Origin: Hofstenia miamia
Taxonomy: Eukaryota > Xenacoelomorpha > Acoela
Length of the DNA: 64,000 nt
Direction: 5' to 3'
Assembly (NCBI GenBank): GCA_004352715.1
Contig: SCFE01000045.1
Location: 342,549-406,548 of the forward strand
Part shown: piece after piece, positions 1 to 11,543 of the stretch
Numbering within the stretch: position 1 is the first letter of the stretch
How the letters are laid out: every line of letters begins with the position of its first letter
Translations under genes and position numbers: made by a program
Notes under the pieces: model-generated
The model's input: only the letters and a program-made list of their open reading frames with translations
Databases searched by the model: none
Told to the model about the DNA's origin: nothing

Positions 1-45
1 TATATATATATATATGTATATAACTTCATTTACCATAACATGGTA

Positions 46-1012
46 TTAACAAAAGAATACTGTACAAAAACGGATATAAAAAATGCATGGAAATAAATGA
101 AAAAATGTAAAGAGGGAGCTATAGAGAAAATGACGCATTCTGACTTCAATTTTTGTAATGCAGGGTTGATCAAATTTGAAGTTGCTGACTTTACGGCGAA
201 AATAATCATAGAATTGTTTTTTGAATAACTGTGGCTTGACGAAAGTATTTAAACCAGAATGTCGAATCAGATGGTTCAATATTGGATAAACTCTAGTAAA
301 ACAGTTTGCATAGCAAAGCTCCCTTCTAACCGCACGAGGCTTGAACAAAACTACTGCTTCAGATCGTGTTCCACTAGAAGTGTTCTGGAATGAAACATAG
401 TCAAAGACATCAACATTATAGCGATTGCTTAAAAGCCTATTAAAGTAAGTTACATCCAGATACTGTAGGTGATAAGATATAGGAAGGGCGGCTACCACAT
501 TGAGGAGAGTAATATATTCGGCATCATAGAGTCCAGTCATCCATTTTAAGGCTTGATTGTGAAATTTCTTAAATTTGGTAAGCATTTCTCGATTTGGTCA
601 CCACGCCTGCGAGCATAAATTAATGTTGACAATACGCAAATCCCATATAGGTTTAACTTGCATGGACATAGGTCCTATAAAGGGCACGTTAGTTCGGACG
701 TACCAAAAACATTTGACAGCTTTTTCCAGCTTAATTGTGCAATGTTTCAATCAATTTAGGTTACAATCCAAAAATATACCCAAATCTTTGTCACAATCTT
801 TAATATTAATAAGACTTTCCTCAAGCTGTATAACAGGATAATTGATGTGGCTTCTACTACTTCTTATTAGAAGGGCTTCAAATTTTGTATAATTAAATGT
901 CTTATGCTACATTTGTCTCCAAGTCAAAAATGTATTTATATCCTTCTGTATTTCAAATGTGTTTGAGAGGTTTCTAAATAGTATTTTGCTGTCGTCGGCA
1001 AGCAGCTAACAT
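46..1012 (-). pseudogene. LINE ORF2 fragment: end of reverse transcriptase plus C-terminal region (decayed)
   Basis: Read on the minus strand from about 1012 downwards, the translation gives ADDSKILFRNLSNTFEIQ, the RT active-site block with its two aspartates. A post-RT region with a 'DKDLGIFLDCNLN' block follows, then an open stretch of 179 codons (585-46) containing KWMTGLYDAEYITLLN and PISYHLQYLDVTYFNRLLSN, a pattern typical of the C-terminal part of CR1/Jockey-type ORF2. At least three in-frame stops lie between the active site and position 585, so this is a dead copy. It is probably the downstream half of the element whose upstream half lies at 1965-2771 on the same strand. The family is inferred from motifs only. 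Confidence 0.85.
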
Positions 1013-1964
1013 GGTGAGTTACAAGACTGTTAAAAGGCCATCAACAAAACCAATTTCACTTTCATATAAAATTAATTTTTAAGAAATACTTGGATAATAG
1101 AGTAGCAGAATGTAATGCTCTTGTTGTGGTTCCCTTTCCTTAAGTTTTGTTCACATGCAAACGGCTAATAGCAATCATCGATTTCAGTTCAAAATTGGCA
1201 GTTAAGTTTTCCCATGCCTAGCTAATAATAAAATATCTGGAGATTACACATATTGATAAATCGTTGTCAGTTATGCGAAAAATCGCCATTATCTCACTTA
1301 AAATTACCATGCTATCAATGGCAACATTTTTATGTGTTTTTCATAAAAGTCTAAGATTAAAATATAAATAATTTCATTTAAAAAGGGGAGATACACCTCA
1401 TTTGCATCGTGCTCTCTGATTATTGAAATTTTATTATTTTGTGAGATGAAAGCGTTTAACAATATTAAGAAGAAACCAACAAAAAGGTAAAAAAAATTCT
1501 AAGCAATTTAAGGTTAATCTATGCACAAATTTAAAACAATTTAGACAATTTTTGCCTTCATTGCTAACATTTGTGAAAATGGATATTCAATACTATTTGG
1601 TAGCCAAATGCAATCATTTGCAGGAGGGGGGGGGGCTCGCATCTGCTCCAAGAAGAGTTGAACTCCCTAGCCCAGGTTTACGAACCTGTATGAGACGTTC
1701 ATTATATTAAGATTAACAATGCAATCTGAATTTCAACAGAATTGAATTAGTATTTTCCCGGACTAAAGCAGATATGCACCTATGTACATATTAATCAATG
1801 CATTATGCAAATTATCCAATGAATTTCATAGTGTAGTGCTTATGGGCCTCTATGAGGCAAATGATACTATCATTGGCATAAAAAAAATTGGGCCGAATAA
1901 TTGGTATTTTGAAGTTTTGAAGTAGGTCGGGCTTTGGCCCTAAAAAATCGGCCCAATTCCAACT
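1013..1964. other. Insert of unknown type splitting a LINE
   Basis: About 950 bases separate two minus-strand RT halves that should lie roughly 150 bases apart. No coding similarity was seen here. The stretch 1885-1960 holds GGGCC-type words on both strands (ttgggccgaataatt, tcggcccaattcc), like the edge of a small DNA transposon, and 1625-1650 holds a G-run. I could not define ends or a target duplication. Confidence 0.4.
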
Positions 1965-2771
1965 CTAATATTTACACATTGTAATCTATTCGACACATAG
2001 CTAGAAAAAAGTCTAATTAGATATTTATCCACACCAAACAATCTTAATTTAATTAATAAGCGATGGAAAACTTTATCAAAAGTTTAGCATAAATTAAAAT
2101 AGAGGGAACAGCAAGCATACTAGCATCAATGTTGTTATAAATGGCATCAAAATACGTTATTAAATTTGTCACAGTAGAACAGCCAATTCTAAACTCATGT
2201 TGATTTGCTGATAACTTCGACTGAATTTTGCGGTAAAAAAATTGGAAGAGCAGTCTTTCAAAAACCAGGAAAACTCTCGGCAGTAATTACGGACCTTAGA
2301 CTTTATGCCGGATTTGAAGATTGAAGGGACAAATGTTGTTTTCCAAGATGTTGGGAAACTATTATGGTCAACTATGTGATTGAAGAAAAGTATAACTGAG
2401 GAATTATTGAGCAACAAGAATTTTTAATAGCCAGAGAAGGAAAGCTATCACAGCCATGCTAGACGACGACCTTTGCATAACAATCACATTATATATGTCA
2501 TGCTCCGTAAAAGAGAAATCATGTATATTTATATCAGGAATGTTGGAAGTGTTTACAAAAATATCAAAAGACACTGGTTCGGAAAATGTGAACGCAAAGT
2601 ATACATTGAATAATTTAGCCTTTTCCAAGTCAGAATATGCAATTAAGTCATCAAAGGCAACGAAAGATGGTAAGCTGCTTCTATTGAGATACATCTGAGA
2701 AACTTGAAACCATTTTCTGTTGTTATATTTTTAAGCGACTTAAAGAAACAAATTCTGTCTAAACTATATAT
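1965..2771 (-). pseudogene. LINE ORF2 fragment: RT fingers and palm, upstream half (decayed)
   Basis: On the minus strand from 2771 the frames read NRKWFQVSQ, EKAKLFNVYFAFTFSEP, NSFPTSWKTTFVPSIFKSG, then SANQHEFRIGCSTVTNLITY, and after a frameshift TFDKVFHRLLIKLRLFGVDK and SYVSNRLQCVNI. These are the ordered RT blocks that precede the catalytic DD in CR1/Jockey-type elements, including the (A)FDKV aspartate block. Stops and frameshifts break it. The strand and the missing next block fit the fragment at 46-1012, so the two are probably one insertion later split. Its 5' side is cut off sharply by the Tc1-like terminus at 2773. Confidence 0.85.
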
Positions 2772-2772
2772 A

Positions 2773-3312
2773 CAGTAATGGGCATAAGTCATTGAACACC
2801 ATGATATTTCTGCAAATTTGCATGTTTTCACTTTGTGTATATATGCTATACAAATATACTACATTGACCAATGAGAAACTAAATTTAATCACATACCTAT
2901 GTTTGCAAATATATAAGTCAAATTTCATTATTGTTCACCATCATTAAATATGATTAGCATTAGAGAAAACCAGAGCACAAATAGTTTTGCATAAAAAGGT
3001 GTGTCCTATAAAGCTATTATAAGATGTTAGCAATACAATCAAGCTACATGAATCGACTTCGTCATTCTCGTGTTTCAAACGTCGGTTCAAGCTGGTCTAT
3101 CATCGTATCATCCTGCTATCAAATCAACAGTACTTAAAAAACATCAAGGACTAATTGGTCTTTGTGCAAAAGTAACAGCATTGGACAGTTGATCAATGGG
3201 GAAAACTGGCAAATATCGCAAAGATTATACACTATCCCTACTATGAAAATTCCAGTCAAAACGATGGTTTGGGTTGTGATTGCCGTGAAGGACCACTGCA
3301 GTTTATGGTTCA

Positions 3313-3315
<3 letters not shown>
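2773..3315 (+). pseudogene. Tc1/mariner-like transposon, 5' end and broken transposase
   Basis: The stretch starts with cagtaatgggcataagtc directly after TA, which resembles a Tc1-type inverted terminus on a TA target. From about 3050 the plus strand, in shifting frames, gives KSTVLKKHQGLIGLCAK, matching the Tc1 pattern 'KP.L..KH...RL.FA', and further on KIPVKTMVWVVIAVKD, matching the 'HP.SVMVWG.I...G' block that precedes the second catalytic aspartate. Several frameshifts and stops make it non-functional. The 3' part and second terminus would lie in or beyond the gap at 3346-3471 and were not found. It sits inside the LINE at 1965-2771. Confidence 0.6.
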
Positions 3316-3345
<30 letters not shown>

Positions 3346-3471
3346 NNNNNNNNNNNNNNNNNNNNNNNNNNNNNNNNNNNNNNNNNNNNNNNNNNNNNNN
3401 NNNNNNNNNNNNNNNNNNNNNNNNNNNNNNNNNNNNNNNNNNNNNNNNNNNNNNNNNNNNNNNNNNNNNNN

Positions 3472-3503
<32 letters not shown>
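3316..3503. repeat. (TA)n microsatellite containing an assembly gap
   Basis: Alternating TA at 3316-3345 and 3473-3503 flanks 126 Ns (3346-3471). The gap is almost certainly a longer TA repeat that was not resolved. Confidence 0.9.
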
Positions 3504-3506
<3 letters not shown>

Positions 3507-4525
3507 GCTCGAATCGAGTTTGGGTCGAGTTGGATCGCTAACTCGCGGTTCTAAGAGTTACGTTACAATTATAATTAACTTTTTCGTTACGCTAACCTAT
3601 TTATAACTGTGCTACCCTAAATAAATGTATGACAGAAATACAACATGTTAAACTAAATGAGAGAAACCAAACCTGATGGATTACAATTTGAGATAAATAG
3701 TGAAAGGCCAATGGATTATTCTACATTATAGGCAACATTTGCAGAAGAACTGATGCGATTCACACTAGGATCTAGTTGATTTCGAATACTGGAAATGTCG
3801 CGTTGAGTCTTTAATCATCGAATCTTCGCAGTGCCCTAATATACAGAAAGGAAGCTTGAAATATTTAACATTAAAAAATCAAAAGTATTCATTGCACTAC
3901 ACATACCTTTACAATTATTCAACGAAATACAAAGATTTATATCTCATATTGGAGAGACAGTAAAGATGAACACTTCTGGATATCTTTATTAATACTTGAT
4001 AACTCAATGTGGCCAATTGATTTTAACAATTAAACATGGGAAAATTAGAGGTGTATTTAGGAGGAAATGGGCTAATGTCCTACTTACAGCAATCAAAATT
4101 TGATTTATTTTCTATTCTACATTTGTGTAAATATTTTCTAAAAGGGCAATGTGCATCACATGACTCATCTTTGGCCGATTGAAAATCAGAAACCTATTTA
4201 AGTGGACATGAGGGACAACTTCTTTTCAAATGTCAAACATTGATATTTTTATTATATTACTCAGTAAGTATTGTTAAATTATCGGTCGAAACCGAATAAT
4301 TTAGATAATTTTGATATAATAGTTACGTTGAATCGTTTGGATAAAACAATGAAAGAAATCATTCAACTTCATTCTGGAAGAAAATCAATGAATACATAAA
4401 TGATACTGAAGACTACAAACTATGTAATGATATGAAAGATAATATTTTTCGATTTATGGAGACAGATATAAAACAACTGAAAGTAAAAAGTATAGAGCCC
4501 AGTAAGCCAAATTTTCAAATGCTGG
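3504..4525. other. AT-rich non-coding DNA, nothing recognised
   Basis: No open frame with family similarity and no clear repeat boundary. An imperfect palindrome, cgagttggatcgctaactcg, lies near 3526. Confidence 0.6.
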
Positions 4526-4572
<47 letters not shown>

Positions 4573-4883
4573 TAATACGTCCTATATATTCTTTCCACAT
4601 AACCATATAAACTGATTTTTCCACATAAATTCCTGAATTTTTGTAGGACATAGTCTTTTAGTAGTCCTTACCTTCATGAAAAAATATTTTAAGGATCGAT
4701 GAGTTTTTTAGCGAGTAATCGCAAAAAGTTTAATTTTCGGCAAAAAAACCCAAGCCCCTCTCTGTACTATGGAAAAATTTACACCGGTCTCTCTATGTAG
4801 AGGTTTTTGCAAAAACCCCTGTACGAATCGGGACGTATTAGTATATACGTATTAGTATATATATATATATATATATATATATA
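4526..4883. mobile_element. MITE-like element with inverted ends inside a TA repeat
   Basis: (TA)n at 4526-4570 runs into actaatacgtcc (4571-4582). The inverse, ggacgtattagt, is at 4831-4842 and runs back into a TA tract ending at 4883, with a second acgtattagtata at 4846-4858. A roughly 270-base body with 12- to 15-base perfect inverted ends flanked by TA is what a small non-autonomous Tc1/mariner-type element in a TA repeat would look like. It has no coding capacity. Confidence 0.5.
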
Positions 4884-5159
4884 AGTTATTTTAATGTAAG
4901 AGAATGTATATTTATTAATAAAATTTTGAACAATTTGTGGAGAAATTTCAGACCCGGGTCCGCGCCTTGGCCCGCTTCATTTTAATTTTATGGCAAGATC
5001 GGCTCTTTCAAAATCCGGCAAGGTTACAACTCTGACCTGTACCCAGAGGAATACATGTACATTCAATTTTAACAACTAATGTATTAATAATTCTAAATTA
5101 TAGCGCTGCGCAGATAAGTTAATTTTCCTAGCGCTACCTGCCCGTCTTAAGGCCATGCT
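4884..5159. other. Non-coding; short GGCCC-rich tract
   Basis: At 4949-5035 a GC-richer tract (cagacccgggtccgcgcc to ggttacaactctg) resembles the ends of a very small hAT-type element, but no matching 8-bp flanks were seen. The rest is AT-rich and unremarkable. Confidence 0.4.
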
Positions 5160-5243
5160 ACACTGGCGATTTTTATGTGCTACACTGCGGATTTTTGTTT
5201 AAACAAAAATCTGGACAAAAATTTGGACAAAAATCGTTAGTGT
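5160..5243. repeat. Foldback element, nested palindromes
   Basis: The centre, 5190-5211, is a perfect 22-base palindrome of the form gatttttgttt/aaacaaaaatc. The outer arms acactggcgattttt (5160-5174) and aaaaatcgttagtgt (5229-5243) are inverse with two mismatches. The acactg(g/c)(c)gattttt motif also occurs twice in direct orientation in the left half. This could be a tiny foldback transposon or a structured subterminal repeat. Confidence 0.6.
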
Positions 5244-5545
5244 CACACCCCCTTTATTAAACCTCATATTTTTACCCACCCTGTAATTAGAGTGGCAATT
5301 AGTTAAGTGCGGGTACTAATGATACTGGATGTGGGTAAGGTTATTATTGAAACACAGTAATATATGTTGATTCAAGCTTCAATTTTTAAATATTGAACAT
5401 TAAGGTTAAAGAGAACAACATTAAAATCCAACTATTAGTACATTTAAAAACAGAAATTGAGTAGAGTACATGTACTTTATATATCCTTTTTTACTACACA
5501 TTAATCATTACCTCATCTTCATAAAACTAGTAGTTTGGGTAAAAT

Positions 5546-6562
5546 TATATATATATATATATNNNNNNNNNNNNNNNNNNNNNNNNNNNNNNNNNNNNNN
5601 NNNNNNNNNNNNNNNNNNNNNNNNNNNNNNNNNNNNNNNNNNNNNNNNNNNNNNNNNNNNNNNNNNNNNNNNNNNNNNNNNNNNNNNNNNNNNNNNNNNN
5701 NNNNNNNNNNNNNNNNNNNNNNNNNNNNNNNNNNNNNNNNNNNNNNNNNNNNNNNNNNNNNNNNNNNNNNNNNNNNNNNNNNNNNNNNNNNNNNNNNNNN
5801 NNNNNNNNNNNNNNNNNNNNNNNNNNNNNNNNNNNNNNNNNNNNNNNNNNNNNNNNNNNNNNNNNNNNNNNNNNNNNNNNNNNNNNNNNNNNNNNNNNNN
5901 NNNNNNNNNNNNNNNNNNNNNNNNNNNNNNNNNNNNNNNNNNNNNNNNNNNNNNNNNNNNNNNNNNNNNNNNNNNNNNNNNNNNNNNNNNNNNNNNNNNN
6001 NNNNNNNNNNNNNNNNNNNNNNNNNNNNNNNNNNNNNNNNNNNNNNNNNNNNNNNNNNNNNNNNNNNNNNNNNNNNNNNNNNNNNNNNNNNNNNNNNNNN
6101 NNNNNNNNNNNNNNNNNNNNNNNNNNNNNNNNNNNNNNNNNNNNNNNNNNNNNNNNNNNNNNNNNNNNNNNNNNNNNNNNNNNNNNNNNNNNNNNNNNNN
6201 NNNNNNNNNNNNNNNNNNNNNNNNNNNNNNNNNNNNNNNNNNNNNNNNNNNNNNNNNNNNNNNNNNNNNNNNNNNNNNNNNNNNNNNNNNNNNNNNNNNN
6301 NNNNNNNNNNNNNNNNNNNNNNNNNNNNNNNNNNNNNNNNNNNNNNNNNNNNNNNNNNNNNNNNNNNNNNNNNNNNNNNNNNNNNNNNNNNNNNNNNNNN
6401 NNNNNNNNNNNNNNNNNNNNNNNNNNNNNNNNNNNNNNNNNNNNNNNNNNNNNNNNNNNNNNNNNNNNNNNNNNNNNNNNNNNNNNNNNNNNNNNNNNNN
6501 NNNNNNNNNNNNNNNNNNNNNNNNNNNNNNNNNNNNNNNNNNNNNNNNNNNNNNNNNNNNNN
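5546..6562. other. (TA)n run and 1000-N scaffold gap
   Basis: TA repeat at 5546-5562, then exactly 1000 Ns (5563-6562), a conventional placeholder length. The gap is followed by a short (ATT)n. Confidence 0.95.
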
Positions 6563-7761
6563 ATTATTATTATGGCTGTAAATTTAAAAGCCAGCATATT
6601 TAAGTGTTACGGAATGTAAATGTGGTATTGCAGCCTATATACGATTTTTTAGGCTAAAATCAAATAAGCATTTTATTCATCATTTGAGTATTAAAATAAG
6701 GATTGCATACTTTGAAAGGGCTATGCCTAGAATTTAACATTGAGCGCTCAATAGGTGAGAGAATTTTACATGTAGATCTACCAAAAAAATTAAAAGTTCA
6801 TAATAGCGACATATTACCTGTTAAAAATGTTTATTATCATGTAATAACAAACAGAAACATATCAAATATGATACACTATGTAATATAAAAGGTTAAAAAT
6901 CGAATGCAATAACACTGTTTTATGCTAATTAAGAATATTTGCATTCCTCTATACCTATATATTATAGAAAACCTATAACTGGTATTTTTATTTTTGGCAT
7001 TCCCGTATAAATGTGTTGCGCAACTTAATCTTTTGTGTTGCGAAGTGAATGTTGTGTGACGCAATAGCGCGTTGCTGTTGGGTTGTATTTATTGTTATCT
7101 GAAAAATACTCAGACATCGACCATTTTAACAAAACATAAAATTATGTTTTACCACAATCAGCTTCTTAAACAGTGAATTTATTGATTTCGACGCTTTGAT
7201 GAACATACAATCACACATAGTTTTCGGGATGCTGATTTCAGGAAATTTTGTGAGATTTTCGGAAAACGTAAGTATCCATTTTGTCTTCATATTTTTGAAG
7301 ACACCCTAAATTGTCCTTAATTAAGTAAAGAGTTCATTTTGATCCAAGATTTCAAGTTAAACCATTTGCTCTTCGCGATTTTTTAGTGGTCTTCTTTTTA
7401 ACACATACTATAATGATGTATTAAATTATAAATGTCAAAATACCTCTCACCTAGGATTTCGGTATGAGATTCTACTTCACTGCACTCATCAAGGCTATAG
7501 TGATTGAGGGCCGAGTCATAGTATATATTTTGCCTTACACTTCCAGGGTCATTGTCTTGCTTTGATTTTCCCAGTTTTCCCTATTTATTAGAACTTCTAA
7601 TATATCCTTCTTTGCTACTGATTTTGACAAAAAATATTTTCACAGAGGAGTGTACATTGTTATTATTTCGGTGATCGATATTCAGCAGATTTGCAAAAGT
7701 TAAAAATGACTGAAAAAAATTGAAATCACACTAAGCAGGCTTCCATGTGAAATAAGTAGTT
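6563..7761. other. AT-rich non-coding DNA
   Basis: Starts with a short (ATT)n, possibly a LINE tail whose body lies in the gap. No convincing coding region or repeat boundary up to the MITE at 7762. Confidence 0.55.
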
Positions 7762-8286
7762 CAGAGATAGAAGTGGGCTGGGCGGGTATGGGGCAACATT
7801 TTTCAAAAGTAGGTACCCATGGGGCAAAAGTGGGGCAAAAACACTTTCTTGTTAAGAAAGATTGAAGTAAGAGATTGCCAAATTTAGAGATTGTAAAAGT
7901 ATTTTATTTACAACAAATTTCTTTGCTTAAAAAATTGATATTCTTGGGAATTTTATTGCACTTTGAAGAATTAATTACCATGCATTTTAGCTTTTGGTGA
8001 GAATTGGTACTATTCAATGATATTAGCAAGATCATTTTGATTTGATTTGTAGTCAATAGGCTTTGCAACTACATTGGATTCAAAATATTTGAGTGGTGGT
8101 GTGTTGCAATGAAAATTGTCATATAACAAATATGGGCAATAAAATAACGTAAGTAGTTTTGGAGAAGAATTTCTTAGTAGACCAATTTGGGCGGTAGAAT
8201 ATAAAACGTGGGGCAAAGTGGGGCAGGTTTCAATGCGTGTAAATGGGGCAGGACATTTCACAAAAATCTGCCCCCTTCCATCTCTG
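7762..8286. mobile_element. hAT-type MITE with perfect 8-bp target duplication
   Basis: The left end cagagatagaagtgggc and the inverse of the right end, cagagatggaagggggc, agree at most positions. The element is bounded on both sides by the same octamer, aagtagtt (7754-7761 and 8287-8294). An 8-bp duplication and CAGAG-type ends are hallmarks of hAT transposons. The 525-base body repeats the word tggggca(a) many times near both ends and encodes no transposase. The minus-strand frame at 8261-8010 is open for 83 codons but matches nothing I know. A degraded relative lies inverted at 32953-33370. Confidence 0.88.
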
Positions 8287-8481
8287 AAGTAGTTATCAGG
8301 AAATGTAATAATCGAAATAAATACCTGATTACCTATACTGTTCAGTGAACTCTGATTACCCGATCTGGAGTTTACTCTGTCCGGAACTCCACCGTAATCC
8401 TGATCTTATTTTTACAACGTTTATTAATTTTTTTTTCTGCTAGCAGTAAACTAACTTTTACATTATTGCGTATGTGCACCG

Positions 8482-8873
8482 CAGTGTTGGTCGATTCAAA
8501 TTACTCGGTTTAAATCATGATTTAAATCAAAGCACATTATTAGTTCAATTATTGATTTAAATCAAGTACACTAAAAGAGATACAGGCAGTGTATTGTAAT
8601 TGTTTTGAAGTCATTGCCCTGATATTGGAATGAATTGGCTGGCAAGCTCTGAATTTATTGTTTTGCATGTTTTTTATCTTCAGTTTATTTAAAATTGATT
8701 AAATTATTGTATTTCAAAAATAGTAGTATCAAAAGGATTTCTACCTTGTAAAATTGTCTCGGTAAAATTGAAATTTAGATAAAAAATCCGATTTGAATAA
8801 AAAAATCCTATTTAAATAAAAAATCCAATTTTTTTGATTTTTTTTAATTTAAATCGGATTTTCCCCCACACTG
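8482..8873. mobile_element. hAT-type MITE, GATTTAAATC-rich
   Basis: Ends cagtgttgg (8482) and, inverted, cagtgtggg (ending 8873). Flanking octamers gtgcaccg and gtgcgcag agree at 6 of 8 positions, consistent with a worn 8-bp target duplication. The inner arms are built of aaatcatgatttaaatca-type words on the left and aatttaaatcggatttt words on the right. There is no coding capacity. Confidence 0.72.
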
Positions 8874-9055
8874 GTGCGCAGACAAAACCACAAATATATG
8901 TCATTCTTCACATTTGCAGAATTGTATGCCTTCATGCAACATAAAAATGAATATTTTTAAAACTACATGAACAATTGTAATCGTCTGTGGACTGTCAATG
9001 TTAGTGCATAAAATAAATATAAAAAATTCTCGAACGCAGTGTGATCTACATGCTT

Positions 9056-10055
9056 NNNNNNNNNNNNNNNNNNNNNNNNNNNNNNNNNNNNNNNNNNNNN
9101 NNNNNNNNNNNNNNNNNNNNNNNNNNNNNNNNNNNNNNNNNNNNNNNNNNNNNNNNNNNNNNNNNNNNNNNNNNNNNNNNNNNNNNNNNNNNNNNNNNNN
9201 NNNNNNNNNNNNNNNNNNNNNNNNNNNNNNNNNNNNNNNNNNNNNNNNNNNNNNNNNNNNNNNNNNNNNNNNNNNNNNNNNNNNNNNNNNNNNNNNNNNN
9301 NNNNNNNNNNNNNNNNNNNNNNNNNNNNNNNNNNNNNNNNNNNNNNNNNNNNNNNNNNNNNNNNNNNNNNNNNNNNNNNNNNNNNNNNNNNNNNNNNNNN
9401 NNNNNNNNNNNNNNNNNNNNNNNNNNNNNNNNNNNNNNNNNNNNNNNNNNNNNNNNNNNNNNNNNNNNNNNNNNNNNNNNNNNNNNNNNNNNNNNNNNNN
9501 NNNNNNNNNNNNNNNNNNNNNNNNNNNNNNNNNNNNNNNNNNNNNNNNNNNNNNNNNNNNNNNNNNNNNNNNNNNNNNNNNNNNNNNNNNNNNNNNNNNN
9601 NNNNNNNNNNNNNNNNNNNNNNNNNNNNNNNNNNNNNNNNNNNNNNNNNNNNNNNNNNNNNNNNNNNNNNNNNNNNNNNNNNNNNNNNNNNNNNNNNNNN
9701 NNNNNNNNNNNNNNNNNNNNNNNNNNNNNNNNNNNNNNNNNNNNNNNNNNNNNNNNNNNNNNNNNNNNNNNNNNNNNNNNNNNNNNNNNNNNNNNNNNNN
9801 NNNNNNNNNNNNNNNNNNNNNNNNNNNNNNNNNNNNNNNNNNNNNNNNNNNNNNNNNNNNNNNNNNNNNNNNNNNNNNNNNNNNNNNNNNNNNNNNNNNN
9901 NNNNNNNNNNNNNNNNNNNNNNNNNNNNNNNNNNNNNNNNNNNNNNNNNNNNNNNNNNNNNNNNNNNNNNNNNNNNNNNNNNNNNNNNNNNNNNNNNNNN
10001 NNNNNNNNNNNNNNNNNNNNNNNNNNNNNNNNNNNNNNNNNNNNNNNNNNNNNNN
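9056..10055. other. 1000-N scaffold gap
   Basis: Exactly 1000 Ns; content unknown. Confidence 0.99.
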
Positions 10056-11263
10056 ATTAAAAACTCCTCCCGTAGTCAAATAGTATTTTCAGTCGTTGTT
10101 GAAAGGCAATCATAACTGTACTAAGCGCTACACAAAAAAACGAAAATATAAGATCGGCCTAATAATTTTTATTTAACCATATTTTATAATGTCAAACAAT
10201 TTTCTTTTCATTTCATTAAATCTACTATTCAATCATTTAGGTCATCCAATGACTTCAACAACAGTAAGACTAAGATGACATTGGTTGCAGATCCCCGTGT
10301 AGTCCATCTGATTAATGTGTATACAAATCGTAACTAATGAACTTAGCATCTGATATTACGATAAACAATTTAGTGGTATCTTTGTCAAGCTCATTACAAT
10401 GATTGAAACTGTGAATGTGTAACACTATTTTTGATAGTGCTATTTTTAATTGAGCAAGGATCTTCATTTGAGATGTCCATCCATTTTTAATCCTACAATA
10501 TGCACTAATTATATTCATGTAAATAATCGAGGTGGGCCTCGATCACATTGAAAAACGACAAGAAATTTTTGTGAATTGAGCAATGTATTGTTCCGTTTCT
10601 AAAACATGGGTTGACTCATCATGAATAAAAATGAAATAATTAGCTGAATTTATATCTTATGTTGATGCGATTTCTCGATGTTAAATTGCAGCATGTTTGA
10701 TTCTTTGTTAGTGTGCATTCTTACAGGAATCCTTGCTTAAAATGCTTTTTAAAGTACCAGAATTTAATTGGGCATCATTCTTGCTTTAAATATACGCATC
10801 AAGATTAGAGGATTGTAAATGATCTTTACTTTGCTCATACTCCACAATTTACTCTTTGCCTTTTCCTAGTTTTGAAATCAATTCTTTCTTTTTGAATTCG
10901 ATATTGCAAGGTGTATTGCTAATGTCAAATCACTTTCAACTTATGCATTAAATTTAATAATAGAATTATTCTTTTTCTGAAATTTGACATTTTTTCTTAT
11001 AGCTTCAGCTCTAGGGATTGTAAGCAAAATATATTTAATTGACTGTTTATATTATAGACCCTAAAAAATGAGGCAACACAGCGTTAATTTTATTTTTTAT
11101 TTAATTGCTACTCTATGAACCAATGGTATATGAGATATCCTACATACGGTTAAATCCTCAATGACATAGTTCCGTCTACTATCCTCCGTTCACATCTGAT
11201 GCCTGTTATCGGTTTACTCACATCCATAGTCAACCAGTCAATCCTTGCTGGCCCTTTTCCTAG
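10056..11263. other. AT-rich non-coding DNA, nothing recognised
   Basis: No coding similarity or clear repeat seen. A 280-N gap (11264-11543) follows. Confidence 0.6.
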
Positions 11264-11543
11264 NNNNNNNNNNNNNNNNNNNNNNNNNNNNNNNNNNNNN
11301 NNNNNNNNNNNNNNNNNNNNNNNNNNNNNNNNNNNNNNNNNNNNNNNNNNNNNNNNNNNNNNNNNNNNNNNNNNNNNNNNNNNNNNNNNNNNNNNNNNNN
11401 NNNNNNNNNNNNNNNNNNNNNNNNNNNNNNNNNNNNNNNNNNNNNNNNNNNNNNNNNNNNNNNNNNNNNNNNNNNNNNNNNNNNNNNNNNNNNNNNNNNN
11501 NNNNNNNNNNNNNNNNNNNNNNNNNNNNNNNNNNNNNNNNNNN

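Noticed and set aside
3162-3541. Ile-Tyr repeat proteins
   Set aside because: These are translations of (TA)n microsatellites, not genes.
4949-5035. Very small hAT element with cagac.../...ctctg ends
   Set aside because: Ends are not good inverse copies and the flanking octamers differ.
5470-6603. Long 'open frames' of 350-430 codons across 5.5-6.6, 8.9-10.1, 17.2-18.6 and 24.0-24.9 kb
   Set aside because: They consist almost wholly of N; no protein is actually seen.
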